Assembly: GCA_028023455.1 (NCBI GenBank)
Contig: JAQFVV010012398.1
Span: forward strand, 8,766,682-8,830,681
Source: Epiperipatus broadwayi
Taxonomy: Eukaryota > Onychophora > Udeonychophora > Euonychophora > Peripatidae
DNA length: 64,000 nt
Direction of reading: 5' to 3'
This document shows, one piece after another, positions 24,430 through 37,333 of the stretch; the first letter of the stretch is position 1, and the number at the start of each line of letters is the position of its first letter. The position numbers were made by a program, and so were the translations under genes. Under the pieces are notes generated by a model. That model had not been told where the DNA came from and did not search any database. It saw only the letters and a list, made by a program, of their open reading frames with translations.

Positions 24430-24559
24430 TAGATTACTTTTAAGTAAAAAAGAGATCATATAAATTGTAGGAAGAATTGACTAGTATTAAATGGGATTTT
24501 AGTAAAAATTGTAAAATTATAAGAAACAGTGAAATTGATTAGAAAAGTGAACAAATATT

Positions 24560-27500
24560 TTAATATAAAAGTAAAATTATATGAAGGACAAGTGGTTACC
24601 ATTCATCATAAATAAAGAGTGGAAGAACATCATGGAGATTAATGATATATCAAACAGAGTGACACAAGATTAATTATTCATTTCAATGGAAAATACTAAA
24701 TCCAATTCAGGTTTATGTCCCAACACATTATTGTGATAAAGTATTAGAAGACTTTTATATAGAAGTACAATATGTTTTTGATCACACTAAGCAATATTTT
24801 TAAAATATCATGATTGAAAATGAAAATATTCTAAATAAATTTTTCCTATATTGATAAAAATGAGAGAAGTTTGAGACTTGTGAAGTTTGTAGGAAAAAAA
24901 TAATGGATTTGAAAAAAATGCTAAATGAAAATGGTCATGGAAGGATCCAAATAAAAGTACAACAGAAATGGATTATATTTTGAGTAACAAAAATTATGTA
25001 TGTGAGATTGTATGTTCTTAATAGATTTGACACAGAAAATGATCATCAATTAGTGAAATTAAGATACATGGTTATGCAAAACTAGAAAGCTGAAAATTAT
25101 TCAAAATCCAGTATTAACATTTGATATTCCTAATCTTCAGAAACCCTACAATAAATTTTAATTAGAACTTATGAATTATTTTAAAATATTAACATATTTT
25201 GAAGATAATTCATCTTGAATGAAATTAATAAAATGATGCTTCAGATATCATTAAGAACTTCAAGAAAGATTTTCTACTGAGAGAAGACAATGTATGAAAA
25301 AAAAAGAACATTTTTATGGATGATTCATTAAAAAGAATTAAATGTCTTGAGTGTTTTAATGTTACAAAAGCAAGTTAATAACAATATTAAGAAGTATAAT
25401 TGTGAATTGGTAAGGAAACCTATAAAATGAATAAAAGCTCTAAATTTAAAATAACATCTTAATATTGGAAAGGAAGTTATCTTTGCAATAAGAAGGAAAA
25501 ATGAAACTATTAAGAATAAAAAAAATTGAACTATTATTAAAGAGAGAAAAAATAAAATAAAATGTATAAAATAGTCTTTTTTAAAGAATTATGTAATAAT
25601 AAAGAACAAAAAAACCATAATATTCCTTCAATTATTACATCTGAATTATCCAACATTTTAAATGGAAGAATTGAGACTTACGATTAAATCTATAAAGAAG
25701 AAAAAAGCTTTAGGAAATGATGGAATTATAATAAATAACATAAATGAAGCAGGTGATGAAATAATTACAGATATAAAAAATATTTCTAATGAACACTTTT
25801 ATTTACTGTGGTAGCTAAAAGCCAAGAAAATATTATTTCTTCAACCACAATTGGGATTTTTAGACTTAACCTGAAATAAAAACATGGGGGAGGGGGCAAT
25901 TGGCTTAATTAATTTCTGGATCCCTATGCTTTTATTTCAAAATAAATAGAAAATCCCTAATTGTGGTAGAAGAATCAATTATTTTCTTGGTTTTTAGTTC
26001 CCATAGTAAATAAAAGCATTCACTATAAATATTTTTATATCTATTATTTGTAATTATTTAGCATTATTATATTTTTTATCTTAATGTTTAAAGTTAAAAT
26101 CATGCATATTAAATATTTCCAATATACATTTATATATTTCAAAAATGTTAAAAAATCAACTTTTAGAATCAAAAAAAAAAATTTCACTTTTTAAAAAATT
26201 GAACTTTTACAACCTAAGACTTGTTTTTGTTTGAATTTTAAATTAACACTAAAATATTTTCCAATGTAACCTTTTTGTAATATAAATATATAACATGCTT
26301 TTTCATGTCTCGCTAAAAATATAGAAATCTGCTTAATATTTGAAAGTAAAGTCATTAGGACTAAAAATCATTTATAATATAATTTGTTTATTTCAAAACC
26401 ATTTTTTTTAAAAAAATCTACTTTTACAGTCAGAATAAAAAATGCCATATTCTTTTTTAAAAAGGAAACATTGTTAAAATAGTTTTTTTTTTTAAAAAAA
26501 AAATAGTCATATATACCACCCTCTTGTGCACATTACTGAAAAACTTACTAAAGTGATATAAATGTACTAAAAATTTGATATCAAAATTTTTAAAATTTCA
26601 TCTGCCAACTTCTTTGAATTTAAGAAACTAGGGAACCTACTTAAAATATTTGTGTCATATCATATTGCCAGTAATTTATAAAAAGTATACCAAATTTCAA
26701 TAAATTATATTGAATATAAATATATTAAATCTCAATTTTAAAATTTTATTCTAACTTAAATAAGTGTTTACAAATTAACAATCAAACAAATAAACCAACA
26801 AATAGAAATTGTAACTTAAATAAAAGTGTTTGAAAATATTGTTGGCAAATTTATACATCAAAAAACCTAAATGATAAATATATACCAGATATTTAAAAAA
26901 TGCACTAGTACTATTTAAAAAAAGTGTAAAAAATTAAAAATTACAGACCTAGCAGTCTTATATCAATTGTATACAAAGTCTTTAAAAAATTACTTAAACT
27001 CATCTACTGTAAAATTTGGATTTTGACAAATTAAATGAACAAGTTGAATTTAAAAATGGTTTTAAGAGAAGTTATAGAAAGAATCAATGATTATCAGTTG
27101 CAATTTGCTTTTGATTTGTAAATTATAAAAGTGAATTTGAGTCTATAATTATTTCTTTGGTGATTTAAGCATTAGGTCATCAAAATGTAATATTATGAAG
27201 AATATGTATATCAAATACAACAGCAGTGATTAGATTACATTGTGATATTAAGAAGATTATCATTGAAACAACTATATATGATGATTCCATCATACCTTGA
27301 AAAATACAATTGTTTTAAAAACAGTATTTTGATAATTAAAATGAAAAGCTAAGGGAATAAAGGAGAATACAGATTTTTAGGTTGTCTAGATTTCGCAGAT
27401 GGGTGTAGTTGTTTTTGCCAATAATACTTCAGAACTTCCGATAATATTGTAAAAAAGATCAGATAAAAGTAAAAAATTAGGATTAAATAGAGTAAAATAG

Positions 27501-28150
27501 TGTTCAATGAATTTTTTTAAAAGTAGAAAATTAGATATTTATGATTCTGAATTAGATGTTAATAATTACAAATATTTAGGCAGTTTAGGAAATGAAACAT
27601 CATGGAAAAAATTAATGATTGTATTAAACATGGATGGAATGTTTTTAATAGAAATAAATAATAAATAAAATATATGTCTATTCATTTAAAGAATAAAGTT
27701 ATTAAATGATGTGTTTTATCTGTTTTTACTTATGGATTTAAAACTTAGATAATTAAGGGATGAGCAATTAAGTTATTTCAAATCACTCCACAATATATAG
27801 AGTTGTTTTGTAGAAGTAAAAAAAGACCAAAAATAAAATATCTGGATGAGAGACTAAATGGCTATCACTGATATCATTGAAAGAATTAGGAAACTAAAGC
27901 AGTAGTTTGAACATATTTCTGTAAGAGATGATATTAGATGGACAATTGAAATTTAAACTGCATTCCACGATTTTGCAAAATACCTGGAAAATGATTACAT
28001 GTGAGATGGATGGATAAGAAAATTTTCTCATGTCTTATGGAGGAGAGAGGCATGGATTAGAAAAATTGAATTAAACTTGGAGAGACTTATATCCAGCATT
28101 GGGTCAATAATAGTTTAAAATGATAATGATTATGATGATGAAATATATAA
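24560..28150 (+). pseudogene. LINE copy 1 (RTE-like: APE endonuclease and reverse transcriptase), decayed and split
   Basis: Endonuclease C-terminus: WSWKDPNKSTTEMDYILSNK at 24932-24991 and RFDTENDHQLVKLR at 25023-25064, matching the W-x-SP...NEIDYIL and F-x-T-GSDHRLV motifs of APE-type LINE endonucleases (the S of SDH is N here). RT fingers start near 25690. A palindrome (25735-26070) interrupts, and LINE sequence resumes near 26920 (EQVEFKNGFKRS, then F-E-S-I of palm motif A). The catalytic FADD box is FADG at 27391-27402, followed by a +1 frameshift and then VVFANNTSEL. The DVNNYKYLG segment (27556-27582) and the TDIIERIRKLK / HISVRDDIRWT region (27868-27945) match the C-terminal part. The tail ends ATGATTATGATGATGA near 28140. 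Many stops; not functional. Confidence 0.8.
25735..26070. repeat. Palindrome inside LINE copy 1 whose arms include LINE sequence
   Basis: GATATAAAAAATATTTCTAA...ACTTTTATTTACTGTGG...CCAAGAAAATA on the left is the reverse complement of TATTTTCTTGG...CCATAGTAAATAAAAGC...TATAAATATTTTTATATC on the right. Arms are about 140 bp, with the centre (GGGGGAGGGGGCAATTGGC) near 25890-25905. The outer ~60 bp of the left arm is RT coding sequence of the LINE, so the structure arose by inverted duplication at this site rather than by simple insertion of a MITE. Confidence 0.65.
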
Positions 28151-30340
28151 AATTGTTATCTTTTTGAACATGTGTGATAGTGCATATATATTCTTATGTT
28201 CTCACATGTGAGTATATTGCTTTTTAAAGTACTATGTGACCTAATGATTCTTTAGTCACATCTTGGGATTCAAATCCAGCTTTAATTTTTAAAATTCTTT
28301 TTATATCACAGCAAGCTTAAAATGATCTTCAAGTAACTAGCTGATAGCTAACATAATATCTAGAAGCTTGGTAAAAAAAATTCCTAGGTACTATTAGATA
28401 TAGCATAAAAGTCTTAGATGGAAATGTCAAAACAAATTCATTTTGTAATATAATGCAGTTTTCAGTCTCTGATGGAAAAGAGGTCATATTCCTGCAAGCA
28501 GGTGCTGGCCTTTCAGTTCAGTTTTTATTTTTACCGTTTCTGTATCTAATTCAATCAAAAAATTTATTAAATAAAAGTTTAATTCTTTATTATTGAAATA
28601 TTTTGGTGTGTGTGCGTATATATATTTATTAATTTTTTATTTTCATCAGTGCATTCTTTATCTCAACACTAGTCTGTTGCAACCATTCACCAATGCAGAA
28701 AGTCAAATAATACTCTTTCACCATGCATGGGTTTTATGAACAACTTTTGCTCTTAGATGGGTTAGAAACATCAATACCTGAAACTTCAAAGCCACATTGA
28801 CTTTTTCATACAAGGTAGGGACTGGTTTATATCCAGTTTTAATATCTTCTGGAAGGGTGAACAATCATTGGATTGCATTATAGATATACATAAAAATGAA
28901 AATCAATATAATTCTTGTTTGAAAGTGTTGATCAAAATGTATTAATATATTTTTTTATTTAATCGTATATGTTTTGTTTCTGTGACATCTCATAAATTGC
29001 TATATTTACAGTATAAGTGTGATTTGATTTTTTAAATCTCATCATAAGTAAACTTACTAATATTAATATTCATCTATTTAGAAATAAATGCATCTTCGAC
29101 TTGTATCGCCCACGCAGTCGTTCAAAATTTAACTTACTGTTTTTATAGCTACGAGCCATATGTCACAATGAATGACTTGGTCTGCACGTCTTAGATTAAT
29201 AATAAAATTATCAACCCACGCTTAAAACGGATCACAAAGACAGGCAAGGAAATATTTAATTAATGCTTTATTTATTTCGAACAAAATTTTACCATAAAAA
29301 ACAATGATTTTTTTTTTTTAAAAAAAAAGATATTAAATAGAATGAAAAGTAGGTGTTAGGGGAGGGGGGTTGTTCTACTTACCTATAAAGACCTTAGTCT
29401 CACGTCATCAATTATTTAAATAAAACTAACAATATTTTTTACTTCTTTAATTTTTTGTGAAAATTATGTATTAATCCACAAATAGCAATGGCAGATTCAA
29501 GAAATAAAATTACTAAGTCGATTCTCAGTAGAATATTTTTAAATAATAATAATTTTAGTTATATATAATTGAATGATTTCTACTCTAGAGTTCATATGAA
29601 ATTCGAGTATGAGAAGTGATAGAGTTGGGCCACTATCCACATATCTACAATCCACCCCTCTATGACTGCACTGAATCTTAATAATATAGAATTGTTGCTC
29701 TCTTTCTGTCATTGGTGCTTGCTTTTCAAGTTGCCTTTTGAATATTCAACAACTAACCGTCCATTTTTTTAACAAATAAACTATTTTAGTTTATATCCAG
29801 TATAGCAGAATGTTTAAATTAAAATCTGAATTTTGTATGTTGCTTACAAATCTTAATTCAAGGTTTGTATCTTTGCAAAAATTTTATTAAGTCACTAATT
29901 CAAATGTAGCACATCAATAATAAATAATTCTTTCAGTTCTTAGGTAATCAACAGTGACTTCTCTGCGTTTACTTGAGAATGATTTACATAAATATTGAAT
30001 CCAATAAGATAAGACAAGATAATAGTGCAAAGTCATACTCTAATGATTAATGTTCTGACTTGTCAATCATATTTTAGTAAATGCTATATAGGATGGGCTA
30101 TAGTCTTATGCCATTTTTGTATAATTTATTTTTTAAGTGGATATGGAAGGGTCATAAAAATAACTATTGTTTTATTATACAGCAGTCTGTGGATATATTG
30201 GCTAGAGAAACAGAAATGAGAAAAGAGTGAACTTATGAAATATGCATAAAAAAACTGTATATTATGGTTTGTCTTTGGGGATAAGTTTAAATCAGAAATG
30301 GGTAGGAAGCATTCAGATGAATGCCTAGAATTAATTGGAT
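28151..30340. other. Gene-free stretch with a small GC-richer patch
   Basis: No gene recognised. 29090-29255 is richer in CG-containing words (CTTCGACTTGTATCGCCCAC, ACCCACGCTTAAAACGG) than its flanks, with no matching motif or repeat in the window. The open frame at 30025-30219 has no recognisable domain. Confidence 0.4.
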
Positions 30341-32720
30341 TCTACTTTTGATAATAGAAAATTATTAAGCATAGATTTGACACAGGAAGTAATTATCAAT
30401 TAGTGAAATGGAAGATAAGTATTCACGAAAAACTAAAAGACAAGAGCCATTAAAAAAGACAATAATAATAGTAGATATCCCAAACCTATAGACATATTCC
30501 AGTGAACTTAAGGTAAAACTTGCAAATAGTTTTAAAATATTAATAGGTTTTTAAGATAAATTAGACTTGAATAAAATCAATAAAAAGATAGTCTAATTTC
30601 TATTAATAACTCCACACAGATAGCTAAAACAAAAAGCAATAATTTTCCAATAAATTTTTAAATTTATAAAGAAAAAAAATATTATTTTTTTAATAAACAA
30701 TATTTAGAAAAATTGAATATCTGGAAATCTAATATTATATCAAAAATAGTTAATTGATTGCATAAGGAAATACAAATGTTATGTGGCAAAAGAGGCCATA
30801 AAAGAAAACAAAAATTTCAAAGATGTAATTAGTAATATCTTGGTTTAAATGGAAAATTAATTCATCAATAAAAAAAATAAGACATTATTATTAAAAAGAA
30901 AATGGTATTATGAAGTGTGTGAAAAAATTCTATAGAAAACTACATAGTAATAAAAATAATAAACCTTACAATTTTATAACATTTTTTAAAATTCTAGATA
31001 TTATTCAAACGGAAGTCAATCTCCGATACTGCGCTATTTCTTAAATATTATAAAACTACTTGCACTTTCCTGCCGGTAGAGTACGCATAGATTTTTAATA
31101 TTTAAGAAAACGCATTATCGGATATTGACTTCCGTTTGAATAATTTCAAAGTTTTCAGTGGTTTATAATAATAAATTCCAGATATTATAAATAAAAAGAT
31201 GAGGTATGCAATTATACTTATGCAGGAAAAAAAAAGAAATTGTTGGCGGTGTTATGTATAAAATGTGTAAGTGATAAAATATATATCAGATTCTTAAAAC
31301 AATCAAGTACATCATTACCATTTAAAATAAGTTTAAAAGGAAAGATATTAAAAGATGTACAACTATCACCTTTCAATTTTTTAATATTACAATTTTATGT
31401 ATGTTCATTACAATTTGTTTTAGTGATCTTTATATTCAAGCTAATCAAAATAACAAAATAGGTTTATAAGAAGTTGTATTAATATAAATCATATATAAGA
31501 ATTGTAAAAAAGACTAAGGGTATGAATTATCTATTTGATTTGAAAAAGGACTTGATTCTATAAACACTAAACTTTGAAACATGTTATAGTCTCAGAATAT
31601 TGTCAAATTCTGAAAAATATCAGAATATAACAATAGTAATTAAATTACATCTATGGTAGCATTAGATTAATACTAAAAAATTATAGGATGGATTGAATCC
31701 ATTCCTTTAAATTTTTACTTGAAGTATTTAAAATGGATTGGATAGTATAAAAATAATCAATAGACTCGAACATCACTATTTAAAATATATTTAGAACATA
31801 TTCTTAAAATACAATAAGGAAAACACAAGAAAATAAGAATTCTCTGTATAATAATAAGACTCTTTAAGCATTGTGCTAAGCTGAATGATCAAATAGTTCT
31901 GTTTCAGAATCATGACCAATTAAATTATATGGCTTGATAGATAAGAAGATATGTGGCTTTGAAGTTCATATAACAAAAACAAAAATGTATGTATTAGATG
32001 CAACAGGATAGAATGTTGGAAAATGGATAGTATAAATACCTATAATTTGAAAAACATGCAAAGGAGAATAACAGATAAAGTTATATGAAACGAAAATCTA
32101 CTGGTCAAAAAAGCTACTGCAATGTTACACATGAATATATCAAGTATATATGATACAATATTAAAAAGTATCATTATATATGAAAATAAGGTTTAGCAGT
32201 TAAAGGAAAAAACAGAAAGAGAATTGGCAAAAATCAGAAGAAAAGTCAAAGAAAGCGTGCATAAACAATTTAAAAATTAAAGAAATAATTAATGTTGAAC
32301 ACATTATAATAAAATCAGAATAAAATAATTGAAGTGATATAAACATGGACAGAAATATCTTGGAAAAAATTATCCAAAAACCAGTAGATTACTTACAACT
32401 GGAATGGCAAAAATATAATATCCAAAAATTGAAATGGATAGAAGGGACAGATAAGAAAAGAAAAAAAATGTGGAAAGATTTATAGTCAGATAAAAAGGAT
32501 AATGATAGTGTATTGAAAGATATTATAGAACATTATATACTGATAAGAAGAAGAGGATTTAAAATTGAATTTAAAGGAATAAAAATAAGTTAAAGGTTGC
32601 AGATGATGAGATTATTTTTACAAACAATGTTTAGAATTTCAAGAAATGTAATAGAGCTACCAGATTAGCCAAAAAATAGGACTAAAGTTAAACGTTAAAA
32701 ACTAAAAGGAAAAAATAGTT
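30340..32720 (+). pseudogene. LINE copy 2 (same RTE-like family), heavily decayed
   Basis: RFDTGSNYQLVKWKI near 30373-30417 is the SDH-type endonuclease end, with SDH degraded to SNY. Later blocks run parallel to copy 1 and copy 3, including palm-A-like DLKKDLIL (31536-31560) and the catalytic box KVADDEIIFTNNV at about 32595-32633. Here the reading frame after ADD is intact, unlike copies 1 and 3. A 137-bp MITE (31004-31140) interrupts it. Stops are frequent in every frame. Confidence 0.65.
31004..31140. mobile_element. 137-bp MITE with ~46-bp inverted repeats and TA target duplication
   Basis: Ends TTCAAACGGAAGTCAAT...TCCGATA and TATCGGATATTGACTTCCGT then TTGAA are reverse complements over about 46 bp with two or three differences. 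TA flanks both ends (31002-31003, 31141-31142), as for Tc1/mariner-type elements. The centre (CACTTTCCTGCCGGTAGAGT) is much less AT-rich than the LINE it sits in. No transposase. Confidence 0.8.
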
Positions 32721-32989
32721 TTTAATAAATAATTCAAAATTATAAATACCCTGGTCAGATTAGCAATACAAATGAAAATATAATATATAAAGTTAGTATA
32801 AAATTAATATTGAATGAAGTGCTTTAGGTAGAAATAACTTAATAATAAAAAAAAGTTTATGATTATATATGTTTTTCATAGATGTGTATACCAGAACTTT
32901 TCATGGATTCTTAATGGGAAAGCACTTGCATTTGTGAAAAAATATGTCAATATTTTAAACATCATTAATTTACTACAGATAGATAGTCT

Positions 32990-33600
32990 TTGCAAATTTA
33001 ATCCAATTTTTCCAGTTTATAACTTTTATATGCCACTCAGAAAACTTTCTTATCACATCCATTTAATTCACATGTATTCTCTTTATATATCTTTTACAAC
33101 TTTTTGAAATCCAGTTTAAGACTTTAATGTCTTCTGTTACCATCTGTTTTAACAACTGTTCATTGCAGCTCCATTTCAGCTTTCTATTATTTGAGTAACT
33201 GCTGCTTTATAGTACATGTATTTTGCTTCCAATTCTCTCTTATTCCTCCCAATACATATCTCTGTACTCTACTATGTGGTATATTCAAGTCTCATATTCA
33301 TATTTAAGAACTGGTAAAACATTCATTAAAAATATATATTATTTATATACACATTGACATATTTGGTTTTAGTATCAAGTTATTCTTACCAGAAGCACTA
33401 AACCTATATTTAATTTTAAGGTTAATTATATCAATTATGTTTCCATTTGAATTAACAATATAACTAAGTTATTTATAATTTCTCACTTCTTTTAAGTCAT
33501 TATTATCCACTTTATTTTTCCTTAAGTATTATACTATCCAGCACATTGCCAACAATTTCTGAAATTCTGGAGCATCACTTTCAAGAACAACAATACCATT
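32990..33600 (-). pseudogene. Reversed LINE fragment (post-RT region)
   Basis: On the minus strand from about 33520 the translation reads DLKEVRNYKYLSYIVNSNG, matching the KYLG-x-I-x-x-D/NG motif that follows the RT domain in RTE/CR1-type LINEs. Further along (33290 to 33200) a VLGGIRENWKQN-like segment corresponds to the R-x-LGI segment. The downstream part down to about 32990 is too degenerate to translate. The orientation is opposite to LINE copy 2, which ends about 270 bases away. Confidence 0.6.
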
Positions 33601-33799
33601 TGCACAATTTCTATTTATTTTTAATCCTTTCATTTACTTATAATAAAATTAATTGTAAAAAGTTTGGAGATATAGAATACCTGTTTTACATCTTTATCAG
33701 TGTTAATCTTTTTAATAAAACAATGCTACTGTGTTTTGGTAAATATTTTTCAGAATTTGAAATTATCCTGGGTCTACATTTTGGTGTTCCAAAGCCTTA

Positions 33800-36070
33800 A
33801 TGAATGCAAAAATGCTTATAAAAACAAATACTTCTATAACATACAAACCCAAAACATAATAGTACTTTATACTGATATCCTGTTTTTATAACTTCTCTGA
33901 ATATTTTGATGTACCATGCTAAAAACAGTGATATGTGGGTATGTATGTGTTTAGTATAAACCCAGTGTTTCCTGTGAATGAATTGTAATAAACATTATAT
34001 TTAGAACTCATGAAAGACTGATAAATCTGTAAATTTTCATCTTTTTTTTACAGTATCAATATCACTTTATTACTAGATACTTTTTAAAATTCAAACTATA
34101 TCCACTTAAGTGTTATCATAAGAAAAAACAAGTATAAAGTTGATCAGCTATTGTTATCAAATATTGCCTTTTGCATCAAGAAATAAAACTGCTGAATTAT
34201 TTGATAGATTACAGGCCAATGGTATAGAATTTATATCATATTCTGGAAAGTGCTACATCTACATTACTCATTATTAATATATTTATATCTCACTAAAAAC
34301 CGGTCAACATTTAGACAATATCAATAACAATCAACAATTTTAAACTGTTGGCAAAGCAACCTCCTTTTAGCAATATACTTACATAGACACTAAAGATTGC
34401 AACTTGACCACAGAGATTGAAATTATTGATAAAAGAAGTTAAATCAACTTCTTTAAACAGGTAAATATTATCTATTTATATATACATGTGTGTGTGTGAA
34501 AATTATCACTACAAATTAAATAAGGTTCTGATATTTGATAATTACCCTCTACCCTCAAATAAATAAATAATTTTTTATTTTAGTGAGTAATAGAGTATTT
34601 TAAAAAAAAATACTTCAGGCATGACTACTTTCAACTACTAGTTAAGGGATTTAATAAAGTTCACAATTTACTGTTTCAATCTCAGCTCCAGTTATATTCC
34701 AGTGACAAGTAAATCAGTCACTAGAATATCAAGAATAATTCCTATTATGAAGACTTCCTAATAGTAGCTAAGAGTAAAGGACAATTTTTCATTAAATTTT
34801 AGTAAGAAGTCATTAAAATATGTTTTGGAAGGGTGTATTCAAGATTAAAAAACAATACCTTACTATGAGATAATAGCATAGGAAATATTTTCCATCAAAA
34901 GTAAAACAAATGTTATTTGGACAACAACAACTCTCATGAACAAAAAAGAACTCCAAGTATTTCTGGAATCCATTAACTATTATAAAAATTGCATTTAAAA
35001 CAAAACTAAAGATGCTGAACTATTATATTGGCTGCTTAAAACTGAATGGAAATAGGACAATAAGTAAAAGCAAGCTCACCAAATTGAAAAAAAAAAATAG
35101 TTAATCCATTATGATTTGAAGGGAGGGGTGCTGCTCACAAGTGATAGTTTTCTGTATCAGAGAAGTTTTAGATATATAGTGGAAAATTTGGACATTTAAT
35201 ACCCATTGTATTTAATTCTTGCATTTTGACCATATTCATGAGGTGATAGACAAGTTTTCACATTGGTTGCAGTCCTCAAAAATCCCAACAGAACATTTAT
35301 AGAAGAATGTTCATATTTCAAATAAATTTTAAATTTTTCCTAAACATATTTAATGCTAAACAGACTTCTATATTGTTTTGCAATGCATGCTGGGGTTGTT
35401 TAATTTCTTTAACATTTATTATTTTAAATTGCAACATATACAGAGAAAAAATATTCTTCATACACTCAGCTGTTTGTCTGATAATTCTGAGTATAAAAAT
35501 GAAGAAAAACAATTAGACAACATAATTGTCTTAGTGACGAGATATATAATAAAATGATAGCCCACTGGGTGAGTGAATAAATATGTTCTAAGTCAGATGT
35601 TTTTATCCAGTGTTCCATGAACTTGAAGAAAGTTTTCCACCAAAATTTGAAAATAAGTGAAAAATTAAAACAATTATTAAGATGATAAAAAATGAAAACA
35701 AACAAGCCAAAGTCATTGTCTCATTTTCTCAAGTGGTTGGAACCTGTGTGCAAACAGTTTAATGACAACACCCAAAGTATAGGATGTGTTTTTTGCTAAA
35801 AAGGTTGCTGTTATTTTTGTTTTTCTTCAAGTAAGTCCAACATTTTAGACAGATTATCAGTGCCATAAAATGTATTGTTTTGTAATTGTAGGAAGAAGTT
35901 CATTTGCGACAATTTGATCTTTTAGAAATTAAAATAGCTCTAATTATCCTCCAAAGAATTAAAAATAAATATTCAAAATGCAAAAAGGACAAATTTCTAA
36001 AATGAAAATATGATTCTGGTGCTGATAGTGCTAGTGCAATAAAAAATATCAATAATGATATTCACAATAG
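33800..36070. other. Gene-free AT-rich stretch
   Basis: No gene, RNA or transposon boundary recognised. Overlapping open frames at 35307-35516 (+) and 35318-35705 (-) lie on opposite strands, lack motifs and look like chance frames. Confidence 0.4.
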
Positions 36071-36074
36071 GGAA

Positions 36075-36215
36075 AACAAAAAAAAAGGTCAGTAGACAAT
36101 ATCCAATGGTTATTTAGATTTCAGGTTCACTTATATTGATGGAAATGAATATCAAATTCCCCATTGTATGGTTTGTGGGGGAAAGCTTTGTAATAGTGCA
36201 ATGGTTTTATTCTTA
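36075..36215 (+). pseudogene. hAT transposase N-terminal fragment (BED-type zinc finger relic)
   Basis: The translation DGNEYQIPHCMVCGGKLCNS then AMVL (about 36138-36209) matches the P-x-C-x2-C-G-x-L-S/C-N-x-AM-x-P-SKL pattern at the start of ZBED5-type hAT transposases. The two cysteines (C-x2-C) are present; the downstream RHL-x-TKH half is lost, replaced by DLL-like sequence after a likely frameshift. It is short, with no TIR attached. Confidence 0.5.
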
Positions 36216-36289
36216 ATAGATCTGTTGAAAGTAATTTGATAACAATTTATGTTTATATTATTCATGTAACTGAAGATCAGTAGAGACTT

Positions 36290-36535
36290 TATGTTATTTA
36301 GTTTGATTTATCAAAAGCCTTTGATAAAGTAGATCACATCTTTCTTCTTTACATATAAATGGGTTTTTCCACTAAACTTGTTTATTGGTGTCAATTCTTT
36401 CTCTGTAGTCATACAGCATACATCAAATTCAACAATATTTCATTTAATTTTGAATGCAATTTAGTTGTTCCTTGGGATAGTTTTTAGCACCCTTGCTTTT
36501 TAACATTTATATTAAAGACCTAAAGCATTGCTCAA
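36290..36535 (+). pseudogene. CR1/Jockey-like reverse transcriptase fragment
   Basis: FDLSKAFDKVDHIFLL (about 36301-36348) is RT palm motif A of CR1/Jockey-type LINEs (L-D-x-SKAFD-x-VDH). It is followed by GFSTKLVYWCQFFLCSHTAY, and, after a stop and frameshift, APLLFNIYIKDLKH near 36488-36529, the G-P-LLF-x-IYINDL motif. This is a different LINE type from copies 1-3. The catalytic YADD motif is absent because the fragment ends at the hAT relic. Confidence 0.7.
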
Positions 36536-36720
36536 ATATTATTACCTTTTGTGCTATGCTGCTTGTTGAGATTCTCATCACAGCCTGCAAGTTAATGTCT
36601 GTCAAAGAGCATCTATATTTACTCTTGTTGATCTTCAAGCAAGAAAAACTTTGCTCACAAATATACGTAGACCCAAATATGAGAACATTTTCCCAGAAAA
36701 TTTCTTCATACATGGAAATT
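36507..36720 (-). pseudogene. hAT transposase C-terminal (dimerisation) fragment
   Basis: An open minus-strand frame of about 68 codons contains FGSTYICEQSFSCLKINKSK and YRCSLTDINLQAVMRIST, matching the conserved C-terminal hAT dimerisation region of ZBED5-like transposases (F-GSTYLCE-x-xFS...NKSKYRS-x-LTD-x-NL). An inverted-repeat end TTTTGCCCACCCCTG lies at 36811-36825, i.e. CAGGGGTGGGCAAAA on the minus strand, upstream of the frame. This suggests a 5' terminus joined to the 3' coding end by internal deletion. The other terminus is not visible. Confidence 0.75.
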
Positions 36721-36810
36721 TTTCAATAGACAAAGATTTGTAAAAGTCAACTAATGTCACAGCATTTAATCTTTGGTATGCACGGGAGGAAATCTCGATT
36801 TAAGTCAGAT

Positions 36811-36825
36811 TTTTGCCCACCCCTG
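36811..36825 (-). repeat. hAT-type terminal inverted repeat
   Basis: CAGGGGTGGGCAAAA on the minus strand is a typical hAT end and differs by a few bases from the TIR of the 510-bp element at 54946-55455 (CAGGGGTGGCCAAC). The matching opposite end was not found. Confidence 0.6.
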
Positions 36826-37333
36826 GTATAGGCCATGTAACCTTATAGAAATAGATATTTTGTTTTTATAATGATAGCCACAATAGTGTTGGGGATAAAT
36901 GTAATCATATTTATTTATAGTGAAATAAAAAATAAATATAAAAAAATATTTTATATAAAAGCAAAATGAAAAGAATATGTTTTTCATTTTAAAGATAATA
37001 AAACTAAATGGCATGTCAAAGCAAATATTTTATAAAATATTTGGGAGATATTCATTCCATATGAAGTATTATAATTATTCATATTAGTTTGAAATAATCA
37101 TATACAATTTCTTTTCAAGCTTATAAATAACGTAATTAACAAATCAACATATGTTACAGATAATAAGCAAATACACGTGATCAAAATGGTGTGTGTTTTT
37201 ATTTAAAAAAATATTTTAAGTTTGTCTTTGATGTGTACAAGAATTTTAGTAGTTGGATTACAATTTATTTCCTCTCATATAAATAATTTTCAGTATATGT
37301 ATTTATTCATTAATTTTTGTAAAAGAATATAAA

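Noticed and set aside
35307-35705. Overlapping small frames on both strands
   Set aside because: No motif, no splice or polyA context; expected by chance in AT-rich DNA.
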